NCBI RefSeq assembly: GCF_030052815.1
Contig: NC_079496.1
Coordinates: 41,193,593 to 41,257,592 of the forward strand
Source: Hevea brasiliensis
Taxonomy: Eukaryota > Streptophyta > Magnoliopsida > Malpighiales > Euphorbiaceae
Length of the DNA stretch: 64,000 bases
Direction: 5' to 3'
Of the stretch, positions 1 to 13,730 are shown piece by piece. Both the position numbers and the translations under genes were made by a program. Numbering within the stretch: the first letter of the stretch is position 1; each line of letters begins with the position of its first letter. The notes beneath the pieces are model-generated. The model did no database searches and was not told where the DNA came from. It saw nothing but the letters and a program-made list of their open reading frames with translations.

Positions 1-198
1 ATTTAAATATTTATAAATACTCGATTCAATTGAATTTGTTAAAATGTGTTTAAATAAGATATAATTAGATTTGAAATAAATTTAATTTTATGAAATAATT
101 GTGTTAGATTCAAGTTTTGTATATTATATATTCATTATTTATATTTTTTTATAAATAATTTATTAAATGTAAAATAAATGTTTTTATAATAATATTTA

Positions 199-224
<26 letters not shown>
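199..224. repeat. (AT)n microsatellite
   Basis: Uninterrupted AT dinucleotide run of about 13 units within an AT-rich tract. Confidence 0.9.
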
Positions 225-229
<5 letters not shown>

Positions 230-744
230 TTTAAATAAATAAAATTGAAATATTTTATTGAATTATTAAAATTTTAAAATATAAATTATTTTTTAAAATA
301 TAAATTATTTTTTAAAAAATATTTCTTAGATTATTAATTGAAGTATATAAAATTAAATATGTTTAATATTATTAGGATAATAATAATTGAGTTTGAATTT
401 TGACGAGATAATTTTTGCAAGTGCTTTATCCATTATCATCCTTAATTCTAACCATGTTCAAAAAAGAATGAAAAACACTTTCGATCTGGTTTAGACTCAT
501 AGAACTTCAATTCAGTTTCTTGGATTAAACTGAATAGGTTCTAAATTTGAAACAAATTGTATATGTGAATTCACTTTTGGATAAATTTCACTTATTATTT
601 ATCAACTTTAGCTTTTATAATGAGATTACTTTTAAACTTCAATTTGTAATAAAAAAAAATCTCCATGAAAGCTAATATTATGTGAAATAATTGATTTATA
701 GGATAATCAGCTAACTTGTCATTATTTTGTGAAAAAAGAAAAAT

Positions 745-800
745 CTAAATATTCTTAAATTGCTAAAATTCTCTAAATATCCTTAAATTGCCAAAATCTT
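745..800. repeat. 28-bp tandem duplication
   Basis: Two adjacent units starting at 745 and 773 (CTAAATATTC... and CTAAATATCC...) differ at a few positions only. No function is apparent. Confidence 0.6.
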
Positions 801-1580
801 CTACTACCTTACGCAGTCATGCCACTTCTCTCCTTCACCAATCTTTTTTTTTTTTTTCAAAACACCTAATTTTAGTTTTCTTCTTTTTTATGTAGCTCCA
901 TGATGTCTCTCTTTCCTTAACCATACTTTTTTTTTTCCTTCTCCATACAACATCCTACCTTCATTATTTTCTTCAACTTTTAAAACTTTATCGACTTTCT
1001 TTTTCTCCTCTATCGTGGTTGATCATCCTTCCTTTTGTTTCTTCTCCTTTAAAAGATGATGATGGGGTTGTTGTTCTTTCTTAGCAAAATCCATCTCTAT
1101 AGCTTCTCAAGTTCTTATGGAACTTCAAAACAGTCATACTTTAAATCAAATGGGTTTTCTGTATATCTCTTAGCGCATTGATCTTTTGCTTCCGCATCTT
1201 TTGCAAGCACCTCATTCTTTCACTTGCTCCTCACTCTCTAGTCCTTTACTTTCCTTTTTCATAACTGCTCTCCTCTTCCATGCACAGTCCACTACAGAGC
1301 TTCTCTCATATATCAACACTCCATTCTCTATAATCACTATATGTACGACTATTAACTTTTATCACCTCGCCTCTCTTTTTGCTGTTGGTTACTCCCTTGA
1401 AATTTATCAAGTAATTTATAGAGTTATTAGGCATTGAACTATATTTTCTATACAAGGATAACCTAGATGATATGTGTTATAAGCATGCAAATGATGTGTT
1501 TAACAAAGTGAGTGTGCTACAGGTATGTGTTGACAATTTAAACTTCATTATTGCTAAGGTTAGGATTGATTATCCCAATA

Positions 1581-1692
1581 CCTTAGGAAGTGTAATAAGG
1601 GTCTTCACTAACCTTAGGAGATGATAAAAATCTCATAACACCTTAGAAAGTGTGATGAAGGCCTCTATGCTAAACTTTGAAAGTCAAATAAT
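1581..1692. repeat. 60-bp imperfect tandem repeat, split by solo LTR A
   Basis: The block CCTTAGGAAG / CCTTAGAAAG followed by TGT-AT-AGGxCTCT occurs at 1581 and 1641, exactly 60 bp apart. A third unit (CTTTAGGAAG, 5113 to about 5150) lies just beyond solo LTR A. After subtracting the 3406-bp LTR and one 5-bp target duplication it sits 61 bp after the second unit. The array therefore predates the insertion. Confidence 0.6.
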
Positions 1693-1697
1693 CTTAT

Positions 1698-4600
1698 TGT
1701 CACACCTCACCCCTCTGTAAGGCATGACATGATCCCGTAGAATACCTAATGAACTACCGAACTTCACCTACCGATAATTCATTAAGTACACTACAAGGAA
1801 TTTTAAAATAATTTTCTTACATTTTGGAAGTGGTGAGCATTTTGGGAGGAATTAAAAACCATTTATTCAAAGTTTAAATACTAGTAAAAATTTTTGTCCA
1901 TTTTAATTTTGCCACAAATTTTATAAAAATTTTAACAGAGTTCCGTTTGTAATTAGAGAAAACAGTTCTTCAAATACCTAAAAAAAACACTTCCAAAAAT
2001 GTTCCACAACTCCCATCCTCCAATAAATCTCAATCAACTCAATTCAAATCACTTCAAAGTAATTCCACAATCCAAATCAAAATTTATCATCTCAAAATAT
2101 TTAACAACTCCATTCACAAGGCAATAAAATATGAAATTCACATGTACAATTATTAATTTACAGAAGGAAATCCAAAAATAATATAATTACAATTTATTTA
2201 CAATTGCTCAACTTACATTGATACATACAACATTCCTATATTTACATTAAAATTATCTACAAGGGTATAAAATAATACCCGTACAAAATGATCGATGTGG
2301 TCCACAATTCAATAGCAGCTCACTCTACTGCTTTCTCCTTGCTCTTATCTGCGACAGCAAAATAAGCTATCGCTGAGTATAAAAATACTCAGTGGTGCAC
2401 AATAAAAATTTAAAATGCAATACATAAATCGTTCATTGATGAAACACAATTTGAATACTTCTTAATCACATTTCACAAATATCAAAGCTCATAATAACAC
2501 CATTTAGTCAAATAATTTATTAAACACAGTGTTGCCAAAATCATATACACTTAAGTCATGACACAAAATTTCCGATCAATGCCGTGTTGTACACCACGAC
2601 AAAGCGATCTACAACCTCATTTATCGAAATCAATGAGGGAGGTGGCTAGCTAGCTAATGAGTACTCATCCGATCTCAACCTCAACTGGCAAGCCAGAGAG
2701 GGAGGAAAATAAACGATCTCAACCCCATAAATGGAGGAGGAATAATGTGATACTGTCATGCTTAGTGTGAACATAAAATCGATTCAAAACAATTTATGCA
2801 AATAATTTATTAGAAATCTGGTAAATTTTCAAAGTCATATTCACAATCATAAATGGCAACACAATTCGTAATTAACTCAAGAAAAATCAAATTTTCAAGA
2901 ATCATATATTTAAACAACAATTACTGTGCACAGACCTGACGTGAGTCGTCTCTAGGCCTTGACTCAGTCTCTCAGAGCTTCCAAGTCTTGTTCAGCTGAA
3001 ACACACAATTTCACAGTGTTTCAGTACCATAACTTAGCATAAATTCAAAAATAAATTTTACTTCATTTTTACCTAGCTTTAATGTGCTAATTTCGACGTT
3101 CTCGAAGTTTTTGTGTTTTGGGTTACTATTCACTATACTATTCAAGTCAAATTGTTAACTTTTTAAGGCTTAATAGGTATGGGAACTCCAACTTCACCCA
3201 CATACCACATTTTGGTCATTAAATTTGTTGGTTTTAGTCATTTTCTCAAAGCTTAAGTCCTTTTGGCAAAATTGTCAAATTTTCAGTTTTGGTGTCCCTA
3301 GTTGCACTGTTCCATTGGTCAATCTACTCTTGGAATTTGGCAAAACTTAATTCATAGAAAATGTTCCTTATTGTCTTAAGTTTATTCTCATTTTTAGATC
3401 ACCCCAATTGGAGTTTTGTAGCTCAAGTTATGGCCATTTGAACCATGGCTGCCGGATTGAAAACAACCCAGATTTTCTGGGCAAATTTTGGTGCTGGCAG
3501 TTTTGGGTCACCAACTTGGGGTGGCCAAATGGCTTGGTTGCTGGCAGAATTTGGACTTGTGTTCTTCATGAAAGTTTTAGGTCTATATCTCATCTAACCA
3601 CTGGTAGAATTTCAGGTCATTTGGACCTGCCTACCTCGAGTTATGACCAAATGAACAAACACTGTTTATTTGGTCAGTTTGTACTTGTTCACTAGGTTTT
3701 GGTCACTTTTTGGGCATGGTTCCTAAATGAAAATTGTGTCATTTTATGTCTATTTTCATCCCCAATTGGTGCCATATCAATTGGACTTGTAAAATTTCAG
3801 TTTTGGTCCTTCAAAGTTGACTTGGTCATGCTGCCAGCAGCATGACCATACACCCTCCGAATTTAACTTAATTTCCAACCATTCCAACATAACTCATTTG
3901 GTCACAAATGACCATTTTTCACTTCACAATAGGTCCAAGACACCATTTACTCATTTCTTACGTTTTTGGTTCATAAACCCTAAGTCCCAAAACCCTAACT
4001 CACTTAATTTATTGCATTTTACTAATTCCAACCATACAAACACAATTCCTCAACTTATTCAAGCTTTCTAACATATTTTATTCAATCAAACTCATGCAAT
4101 ACTCACCCCTACATACGCTGGATGAAAATTCAGTTTGGTCCTCCCCCCATATTTTTATTTCATTTCATTAGTTTCTAAGCTCATTTCAATAACTAAATAT
4201 GCATTTAAAGTAGAAAATTGCAAGTTAGCATACTAACCTTTTCTTAGATCTTCAAATCTCTATCTTTTGTTCTTCTTTCTTCTTGTAATCTTCTTCTTAA
4301 GTTGAAATAACAAGCTCTAGTGAGGTTTTTATGGGAGTTATTAAGGTTGAGTAAGGAAAATTAAGCTTAAGTGTAAGCTTAAATGAATAACTTTTATGGA
4401 GGAAATTTGGGAGAAAGTGAGGCGACAAAGGAAGAAGAAAGAGCTTTCTATTTTTTTATTCTTTTCTTTTATCTTTATCACTTTAAGAAGACCAAAAATC
4501 CAAATTAATAAATAAGTTAATTAATTCCTTTATGGCATCATGCATGAGGTCATGCATGATGTCATCACCTTTTTACTTTTCCATTTTTCCTTTTTTTTTT

Positions 4601-5103
4601 TTTTAATTTTTCTATTAGTTCTTTAATTTAATTCTCGATTCCGAAATTTTCTTTTCTCCGATTATATTTGACATCTCGGGGTCAATTGACCAAATTGCCC
4701 ATCGCCGGTTCATCCTGGTTTGCAAATAATTCCATATTTCTTCTAGCTCCCTGACTTAATTATTTGACTGGCTTAACAGTTCTTTTTCATGATTTTCTCT
4801 TTTCCACTGTGTTCATAAGGGTCCTAAGGACTGCAGCGTCACATTTTACGGTTCGAAATTTGAGTTTAAAACGACTTCGCAGTCGTTCCCGAGGAGGTCA
4901 CCCATCGCTGTGACTCTCGGCTCGTTTAACTTCTTATGTTCTGTTTTTCTTATTTATACTTAACTAATTGAATATTACTAATTATTTGTGTTTATGGTTT
5001 CTCTAGTTGTCTTAAGGATGGTTTTAATCCCCTTAATTGTCCGGACAGACACCGATCACCGGAACAGTGAAATATACCAGGCTATACAAATAGGGGTGTT
5101 ACA
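1698..5103 (-). mobile_element. Solo LTR 'A' (Ty3/gypsy type, 3406 bp)
   Basis: Read on the minus strand it begins TGTAACACCCC and ends GTGAGGTGTGACA. It is flanked by the identical 5-bp duplication CTTAT (1693-1697 and 5104-5108). No PBS, internal region or second LTR is present, so this is a solo LTR left by LTR-LTR recombination. It shares its head (GGTGATCGGTGTCTGTCCGGACA, discontinuously conserved), the 'GCGATGGGTGACC' block and its tail with LTRs E, J, D and G. Short open frames inside it (3408-3695, 3817-4071) show no domain and lie in LTR sequence, so they are not genes. Confidence 0.93.
2351..2392 (-). promoter_or_regulatory. Conserved tandem double stem-loop of LTR A
   Basis: On the sense (minus) strand, stem 1 is CTGAGTAT/ATACTCAG and stem 2 is GCGATAGC/GCTGTCGC with one G-U pair; they share the boundary G. 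The motif follows CACCA and lies about 650 bp before the LTR 3' end. The same arrangement recurs in the other LTRs of the window. Its function is unknown; position near a U-rich, TGTA-rich tract suggests the R region or RNA 3' end (inference). Confidence 0.7.
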
Positions 5104-5108
5104 CTTAT

Positions 5109-5466
5109 AACACTTTAGGAAGTATTATAAAGGTCTTTGTAAACATTTAAAAATAAGAATTGAATAATCTTCAGGACCAAAAAAGAAAAGATTACCTTTA
5201 TAAGTTTCATATGATATGCAGACATTTTTGTTGTTTAAATGGCTTTGAATGGTGTAAAAAAAGGCGATCTAGGAGTTGAACTAAGAATCATTGGGCATAC
5301 ACCCAACACAACATGCTTTGGGTGCAACATTTAGTGTCTCTCGATAAATAAAATTTATACGTTCCCTCTATTTTCCTCAACTCTTTAATCCTTTTCTGGA
5401 CTTCTTTCCCTATATTTTTTTCTACTTCTTTAATCCCATTTTGGATATTTTATTACCCTTTATTTA
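5109..5466. other. Intergenic sequence between solo LTR A and the LINE 3' end
   Basis: Holds the third unit of the 60-bp repeat (from 5113) and AT-rich, pyrimidine-rich sequence. No coding signal or known element is recognised. Confidence 0.5.
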
Positions 5467-5614
5467 TTTTTTTTTTAGAAAAAACAACAAATATCATTGA
5501 TGAAATTGGGTTATGTACATGAGAAGCATCTTGGGATGCTAAAGGAGCCAAATGTGATGGCAAGTCTTCCATCCATACAACTAGAGATTCAGGAGCTATA
5601 AAAGCCTCCTTAGC
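5467..5614 (-). pseudogene. LINE remnant, C-terminal tail of RNase H-like region (with poly-A side)
   Basis: The minus strand translates to a segment with KEAF and VWMEDLP, the tail typical of plant LINE RNase H-like domains (RVT_3, PF13456), which end ...LAxxAL...vWmEd.P. A T10 run at 5467-5476 on the plus strand would be the poly-A side of the element. The upstream part of the same pseudogene resumes at 22219. Excising N (5615-22213) and one copy of its target duplication restores the frame across the junction (N-I-V-K-E-A-F). The element is dead: many stops occur in the upstream portion. Confidence 0.75.
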
Positions 5615-6133
5615 TATAACACCCCCTTACCTGGTCTACAGTGTAGCCGAGCAAAGGAATGCCACATCTTATGCCAAAGCACCTAATCATATCGTATTCA
5701 ATTTGAGATAAATTATTTTTTTATTATAATTTAAAATTCAAGAAATTTTAATGGAAAAACTATAAGAGTTTTCCCGTATTATTAATCATTGACTTGTTAA
5801 ATCATTGACCTGCTCAACTATTTTAAATAATATAATCTCAATTTGTATCAATCCAACATCTCAATCAAATTCTATATTCATTCACATAACCATTTACATC
5901 CATTTTCGTATATAAATTTCTTTCATTTCATTAATTTACTTAATGTACATAATTATTACACAACTTAAAATTTAGTTACACACTTATATCTAACTACAAT
6001 ACATGTAATGATGTATAACTATGGGCCAATACTCTATATATCAAAATGAAATATGGAGGCGACACTGGCTCCTACTGCCGATCAGCTCAAATCTCTTTGT
6101 CACAGAGTTTACTGAACTTTATTACTTGAACCT

Positions 6134-6172
6134 ACGTGAGGAAAAACTATCGAGCTAAGCATTTCTGCTTAG
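6134..6172 (-). promoter_or_regulatory. Double stem-loop of LTR N (stem 2 decayed)
   Basis: Sense strand (minus): stem 1 CTAAGC/GCTTAG (6167-6172 with 6155-6160) is perfect. The second stem is mostly lost. The position, about 540 bp from the LTR 3' end, matches the other LTRs. Confidence 0.5.
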
Positions 6173-9100
6173 TGGTACACTAATAGAATGAAGGCATAAT
6201 ATACAAACAAAAGTAATAATTTCATGCTTGAAGTGATAATAAGAAAATGCATATTTAATTAATCATGAATCACTTTAAAGAAAATAAAGATTGTGATATC
6301 AAATTTTTGTAGTCACTTTGTAGTTTAATCACATAATGAATTTAAAGACTTTTCACCATATTTTTCTTGATCTCTCATGTTTACAAATTTTTGTGGTCTT
6401 TGGAATCATTTATTTCTTTGGGATCTTTCTTTCTCTTTATCTTGATATTTAATTTTCTCATATCATTTTAGTGCCCTTGTAACCTTTTACAGAATTGACC
6501 AGATTGGATATACGGGTTTTACGGGCACTAAACACTCGGTACCTTGGATCGTCATACCGTCGGACACATCAGTGTCTACCGGGTACGCTATGTAAATTAG
6601 GCATAAAATCCAAAGGAATAATTATATTGGACACATTGGTGCCTGCCGATGATTATTTAAAGAAATCATGAACATAAGATAACTATATCGGACACTCGGT
6701 GCCTACTAATGGTATCCAGGCATAAAAGTCATGTGCAGTACTGCTGATCTTATCCAATCCTTGCACTACTGTTAAGGCATACTTGGGCTAATTATCATTG
6801 TTTGCAGTTCAGTATTCTCATTATTTTCTTATTATATCATTATTTCATTCATCATGGGAGCATAGGTCCCAAACACATATCACATGACATTCATGCTAGT
6901 CATATCATTAACATTAATTACCATTCACGTTTTGAGCAAATTTGTTAACATTTCATAATTTTTAGATTTATTACCTTAACTTTTTTTAATAATTTTGACC
7001 AAGGTATAGCAGGAATTAGGCCATACCCTTTTCATGAGATTTGCAGATCTATGTTTTAGGTTTATTTTGGCTTTGGAAACACTCAATTTGCATATGTGTA
7101 GCTCAAATTATAGCCATTTTACCAAAACTGGTCAAGTGACCAATTTCCAGTTTTAGGGCATTTTAGAATCTAGACAGATTCTAAACCCATTTTATCAAGC
7201 TATTTTGGATAGGTTGTAGTTATAATTTAACTTTGTATTCTCTTGTGCCTTAGGATTACACAAGTTTAAGAATCACTCAATTTGGGGTTTTGTAGAGTGA
7301 GTTATGGCTAAATTTTCAATCCTGGTTCACGGATGTAGTATCCTTTAATTTTCAGGTTTCCAAGTTTTCACCTCAATTTTGCATTAAACATTTTAATATT
7401 TCACACCCAGAATTTGGATAAAGCCTCTAAAATAAAGTTGTAGGCCTATGTCTTAGGTTTCCAGATCATTTTGAATCACCTTAATTGGATTTATATAATG
7501 AAAGTTATGCCCTGTTTTCTACACGGGGGTCATAGGGCAATTTACTGGAATTGCAGGAAATTCCAGTTCAACAATTTTAACTTGCTCCAGCAATTTAACC
7601 AAGTTACCCTAGGAATTTTGTAACACCCCTATATTAAGTAGTCTATACATTCTACTGTTCTGGTGACTAGTATCTTTTCGGATAGTCAGGATGTCTAAAA
7701 CTATATCTGTGTCATTTAGAAAGTCATAAATAAAAATTAATAGAAATTATATGAATGTGAAATTGAAATAAGAAAAATAAGGCATAATGGGTTAAATGAA
7801 CCGAGGTCCTGGCGATGGGTGACTGAACCGGGAAGTGACTGCGAGCTCAGTTGCTACCTTAATTTCGTGTGGGACCCTATGACACCCCAGGCCTAAGGAT
7901 AATTGTGAAGCTAATGGTAATGTTAAAATCGCAGAAAAGAATAGAGAACCAGTTTAAATAATTGAATCAGAGTTCGGGAAGTAATCTAGTGCTATTGGAA
8001 AAATTGATCAGATCGATAAGGGGCAATTTGGTTAATTCACTCTTAGAGGTGACTCTTGGCTTAGATGTCCATTAAAATGTGTGAAACTAAAATATTGAAA
8101 AATAGATTAAAAATGAAGAAGTGTAGAGAAAGAAATGAAAATTTCAAAATATAATTGAATTATGACATCATGCATGACATAATTAAATTTTTAAATTTAA
8201 TTAATTATTTATGGGATAATTATCTAACTATAAGAAGACAAAATTTAAAAGGAAAATCATTTCCTTCTTCCCCAAAAATTTCAGCCAGCTCACCTATTCA
8301 CTTCTCTCTCTTTCTCCTTTCAATTCCTCCATTAATGGTCACCTTAAGCTTCTTAAACCCTAATCCTTCTTCATAAATTCCATACTCACCAAAGTAAAGT
8401 CTTGCTATTTGGCTTTCATAGAGAGATTGGGAACAAGAAATGTAACACCCCTCACCTGTCTATAGTGTAGCCGAGCAAGGCATGTCACACTCGGTGTCGG
8501 AGCACCCTATCTTATCTTATTTTATTCTTTTAATAATTTGTTCTCGTTATATTTTAATATCAATTATTTTTCTAAGGAGAAACCAGTGGAGTTTCCCCTA
8601 TTTTATTATCGTTTGGCGTATTTCACTATTTACCTGTTTAAAAATCTCAACAATATTTTCATACAATAATTCATCCATACTCATATCATCATTTAAAAAA
8701 TCATTATGTAATTCAAATCCATACTCATTTGTACAAATTCATTCATGCTTATTACATATATCAAAATTCTCAATTTCATTAGCTTACATAATTTGTAAAC
8801 TAATTACATAAATTCATAATTTACATCAGGTGCATATTACATATAATTTCTTAATTTTCATTACAATATAATAAATAATTATAATACACAAATTATATAA
8901 TATGACTAATGTGAGCCCTATTTATATGCATTGCTGAGGAGGTGACAACCTTGAATACTTCAGACACTTCTGTAGATCTGGACTCTAAAAATCCCAGTCA
9001 AATGTCCACTGGGTTTTAGCTTCAGTACCTGCGTGAAGGAAACAATCCATCGCATTAAGTATTGCTACTTAGTGGTACAATAATATAACAAGAAAATAAT

Positions 9101-9587
9101 ATATACAAATAAAGAAAAAAATATACTTTTGATACTCTGGAATTTAATCTAATTTAATATAATAATTCTAAATCAACTATCTTTCATTCTAATTTATTCC
9201 TCTTAAGAAGCAATTTATTCCTGAATTCACAGTAGTAATATACTTACATCTCTTTTGCAAATCTTTTTATCATTTCATTCAATACTTTCTAGGTTATTAC
9301 AGATTATTTCATAATAATTAAATTTTAATATCATTCCAATTCATTTCAATTCTTTCTACTAAATAATTAATCTAATTTATTTTAAATATTCTTATTCTTT
9401 TATTTAATTGCTAATATTTTCAGTTGCTATTATTCTTAACTCATTTTAATAAATTTCACTATCCAAGTAACCTATGACAGATTAACTAAATTGGATAATG
9501 GGTTGTTGGCACTGGACACCGCGGTGCCTCGGGCCGTCATACCATGGGACGTGAAATGCGGAACATCAACCATGTATGCAGTCAGAA

Positions 9588-9708
9588 TGGCTAAAAAGCC
9601 ATGATAACATATAAGTATGGCTAAAAGCCATGATAACATATAATCGGGCATAAAAGCCATGAGTACGGGCATAAAGCCATGAGTATTGGGCATAAAGCCT
9701 TATGCAAT
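9588..9708 (-). repeat. About 21-bp minisatellite inside LTR F
   Basis: Degenerate copies of 'GGGCATAAAGCCATGAGTAC' and 'GGCTAAAAGCCATGATAACA' follow one another. The same minisatellite, with different unit numbers, occurs in C (26741-26842), the second C LTR (about 45280-45365) and M (62150-62262), so it belongs to the LTR family. Confidence 0.7.
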
Positions 9709-12700
9709 ACTGCTAAAATAATACCCTATTGGCATGCCATTCTATCCAATCTGACACACGTGTCTAGGCAATACATGGGCACATAGGTACCATTAAGTGT
9801 TATTATGTTTTATTATTTCATTATTTCTTTATAAGCTCCAATAATAATTTATAATATTTCAATTCTACTCCTAGCAGAAATATAAATTTCTAAAATATAA
9901 TTCTACATAATTTATGCATTCATTATAATTTATACATTCATTTGATCATTTATATGATTACAATTCACGTTAATTATCCTTCTATACCATTATACTCAAA
10001 GTACTTTTCCTTTCTACAATAATGAGAACTAATGTCTCATTCATAGATTAACATGATCCATTTATTCATTACACTATTTATATAACTTATCATTTGCAAT
10101 TTAAGTTTTAGTCCTTTGCATTAATATTATTGAGATTACTATTCACTTGACCATTTCCCTTCAAAGGTTGACTTTTTAATTCATAATAGATTTGTTAAGC
10201 CTAAGTTCACCAAGATACCACATTTTGCATTTTATTTTTGTTGGCATTGATTGCCAATACCATTTCAAAGCTTAGGGTTGATTATTTAAAATTTTTAAAT
10301 TTCAAGCACTAAGGTTACTGTTCCATTAGTCATTTGTACAGTAGGAATTTTGTAACACCTCAAAGTTTGGTAGTGCGTTCTGCTGCTCCGGTGACTAATG
10401 TTGTCCGGACAGCTAGGATGCCTAGAACCGTACTTCGATATGAATGAGGAGACATAAAATAATGAAATACAAGAAAATAAAGTACAAGAAAAACAAAGGA
10501 AAAATGATAGCAAAGAAATGTGATCAAGTTAAACGAGCCGGGAAACCTAACGATGGGTGACCGCACCGGGAAGCCACGGCGTGGACCGTTGACTAGCCCT
10601 GGACTGCGGGGAACCCTGGAAAACATTTTTAGGACTTAAATAGAACCTTATTGAAGAATAAATATCATTATAAAGATCAAAGAAAATTTAAATAATTAGT
10701 ACAAAGAAAAGTGAGAAATTGAAAAACAGACAAAACCCAGTATTACCGAAAAATCGGGAATGCAACCCGAACAGGGGCATTATGGCCATTTGACATCCCG
10801 AAGTGTCTTTTGACCTAAATGTCCATTAAAAATAAATAATATTACACTTAGAAAATGAAATGAAAAATTAAAAGAGGGGTACCTAATACAAATAGCCAAA
10901 AGTGGGGTGAAAAATGTGTAAATAACACATTTAAACTTATTTTATGATATAATTTAAATGAGTGGACCACTAAGGGAATAAAATAAAACAAAGAGGGGCA
11001 GCTGTACTTCCACTAAACCAACAGAAACTTCATCTTCCTCATTTGGATTCAAAGTTGCCGAATTGAAGAAAATGGAATCCACCATGGCCATTTTTCATGC
11101 AAGCTCTCTTAACTCTCCATTTTCAACTCCAATCTCTTAGGTTCCTTCATGAAACTTTGTCTACTCATCACAAGGAAGAGTTTGATACTAAATTTGAGAA
11201 GTTTAAGCAAGGTTTAACAAGCTCCAAGCATAAGGTAAGTTCATAATTTTGAAGATAGTTTTGTTAAGTTTTGTGTGCATGTTATGGGTGTTGGTTTTGT
11301 GAAGGAAAATTTTGAGTTTGAAGAGTTATTGTTGTTTTCATTTTGGACAGCCATGGAGTCACATTTTTGATGAGATATTTGTGCATATAATTGATGAGAA
11401 ATGATGTTGATCATGGTGATTTAATATCCTAGTGAATTATTTCACATATATATGGTGATTTATGCACTTGGATGGGAATTGGTAAATTGTAGGGCACTTT
11501 GATGTTGAAGGACAATTTTCGGCAGCTTGGGAACCCTTGAATAATTGTATGTATTGATGGAAGTGTTGGCAGAATGTTGACATAGAAGAATTGATGAATG
11601 TATATGTAAATTAGTAGTGGAGATTATATGTAATGATTAGGTGTATTTATGTACATATATTGCTAAATTTGGACTTTGTGGTTTAGGGTTGTATTTGATG
11701 TATTGAGAATGTTTGTATTCTGTCCAAATTGACCATAGTAAGAAGTGATAAATGAATATGGAATGGTATAAAATCAGAATTAGGTATGGGGATTTAAAGT
11801 AGAGCAAGTTAAATGTGTGTTTGAATTGGGGTTTGAAAGACATATAGAGGGCAGTGTGCAAATAGACCTATAACTTTAAATGTGTAACCTCAATTGGTAT
11901 GAGACCAATTGGAGGTGAAACTAGGCACAAAATGTGCCAAATTTTATTGAGAAAACATACCAAAATTCTGCTTGCAAGGTGACCTAAGAAAATGACCAAT
12001 TCGGATTAGGTGCAATTAGGACCTGAAAAATGACCAATTGGGCAGCAGTGAGTGTTTAGGCCATAACTCACTCAAAACAGGTCTAATTGACCTGAAATTT
12101 TAACCATGAATAGTTAAGACCCATACCTACAAGTCTTATGAAGACACCAAAGCCCAGAAATGACCATAAGCAAGTCAAACAACTTGCACAAGTTCGGGTC
12201 CAAAAACTGGCCGAACCAGAGTTGACCAAATTGACCTAAAATTGACCTAAATTGATGCCATTTGACCAGCAATAGTGTAATGATCATAACTTGGTCAACT
12301 TAACTCGGATTGACCTGAAATTTTTCCCCGCGTGCAATAAGACATAGATCTACAAGTTTGTAGTTTTGACCGAAACCCGAAAACCGAGGGAACTAGGCCG
12401 TCCGGCTAGGTCAAACCAGTATCCCGGAATCCAGCAAGTTGCATTAAAATGCACTAAACAAGGAAACGAGTTTGGCAAAACGTACCAAACCTAAAACCCT
12501 ATCGAGTGTGACATATTAATGACACTAAAACCTAATTTACCTAAAACGCATCAAGGGTCGGTATATTAGGTGATTAAGCAAATAAAGGTATTCAGTGAAT
12601 TGTTTATCGAACATTATCGTTAGAGGCAAATTAATTTAGCACTGAAACACTTCAAATTGTGTTTCTCAGTTAACAAGGACTCAGCAAAAGGGAAAGAAAT

Positions 12701-13297
12701 CGAGTCAGACCAGAGACAAATATCAGAGGTTTGTGCACAACTAGTTTTTAACTGATTTTGTTCTGAATATTTTATATGATTAAATGACATATTTTCTTAT
12801 GAACTATGTTTAACAGGCATTGGATTTAATTCAATTATTATTGAAATTGCTATAGTATGTATGATTTTAGCTTTGTGAAATGGTATTTCCACAAGTATTA
12901 AGCATTGTTATGGATTGAACAAAATATGTTTTGGAAAATTGTGATAGAACATGTTTTGAATTGTGATGGTAATTTTCATGGAAAAATGCAAATTTATGAT
13001 TTGAATTGTGATGAGCATAAAAATTATTGGATATTAGAATTGACTTTGAATCGAATTATATTGTGATTTATGCTCACTAAATGGATTGTAATATTGTTTT
13101 ATATCTCACTATAGATGCTTGACTAGGTTATTACCCGCTCTCTCATTTGTTGAGAAGACAATGGAGTTAGTTGTGTTTTGATTACCATGGTACGTGCACA
13201 GGCTTAGATTTTCCTCTGATTTGAGGTTAGATCTAAGTTTATTTTATCGTTATGGCCCTTGCGGAAGATTCATTATTGTGATGGTACTGTGCACGAT

Positions 13298-13367
13298 GAT
13301 TCGACCTCCCCGACCATAGGGAGTTAGAATCTGATTCGACCTCCCCGACCATAGGGAGTTAGAATCA
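13298..13367. repeat. 35-bp tandem duplication in G LTR
   Basis: Units start at 13298 and 13333 and are nearly identical. Each contains the dyad CTCCC...GGGAG, so each can form a small hairpin. Solo LTR D lacks it but has a different 36-bp duplication at the corresponding place. Confidence 0.8.
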
Positions 13368-13691
13368 CATCGAATATGGCCCTTTCGGATTAGTCTTGCA
13401 TATTAGTGAGATAAAGATTGATTTTTGAGATCTGAGAATGGTTTTGAATGGTAAGAAATTGTGATTTCAATTATGGTTTATGTATAATTGATTTTGTTGA
13501 ATTACTTAAATGGTTAGTCATGGTTTGATAAATTGAATTTTGTGATCAAAGTCATTTATACAAATGATTTACATTATTGGCAACGAATATTTTGAGTTTT
13601 GAAATTTGATGAGTATTCAGATTCCCAATTTATTTACTGTAAATTTTGTCAATGTATATTGTACTATGTTTTAAATTATAGTTGTGCACCA

Positions 13692-13730
13692 CTGAGTTCA
13701 CCACTCAGCGATAGCTTTGTATGCTGTCGC
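13692..13730 (+). promoter_or_regulatory. Conserved tandem double stem-loop of G LTR
   Basis: Stem 1 CTGAGT/ACTCAG (13692-13697, 13703-13708) and stem 2 GCGATAGC/GCTGTCGC (13708-13715, 13723-13730, one G-U pair). CACCA precedes it and AGGTAAG, a good 5' splice-site match, follows at once. It lies 626 bp before the LTR end. Confidence 0.7.

Larger units (their letters stand above)
1..1692. other. AT-rich intergenic sequence
   Basis: Very AT-rich, with A/T runs and pyrimidine-rich stretches around 830-1300. The open frame of 83 codons at 1186-1437 has no recognisable domain and low-complexity composition, so it is not called a gene. Apart from the small repeats listed separately I see nothing functional here. 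Confidence 0.6.

Noticed and set aside
1186..1437. 83-codon plus-strand frame in the left flank
   Set aside because: Pyrimidine-rich sequence gives a Ser/Leu/Phe-rich translation; no homology recognised and no promoter features.
10360..10626. Overlapping minus-strand frames in the G LTR with counterpart at 47052-47279
   Set aside because: They span the conserved LTR head (CCGGACAG and GATGGGTGACC blocks); conservation is at DNA level and frames are not maintained.
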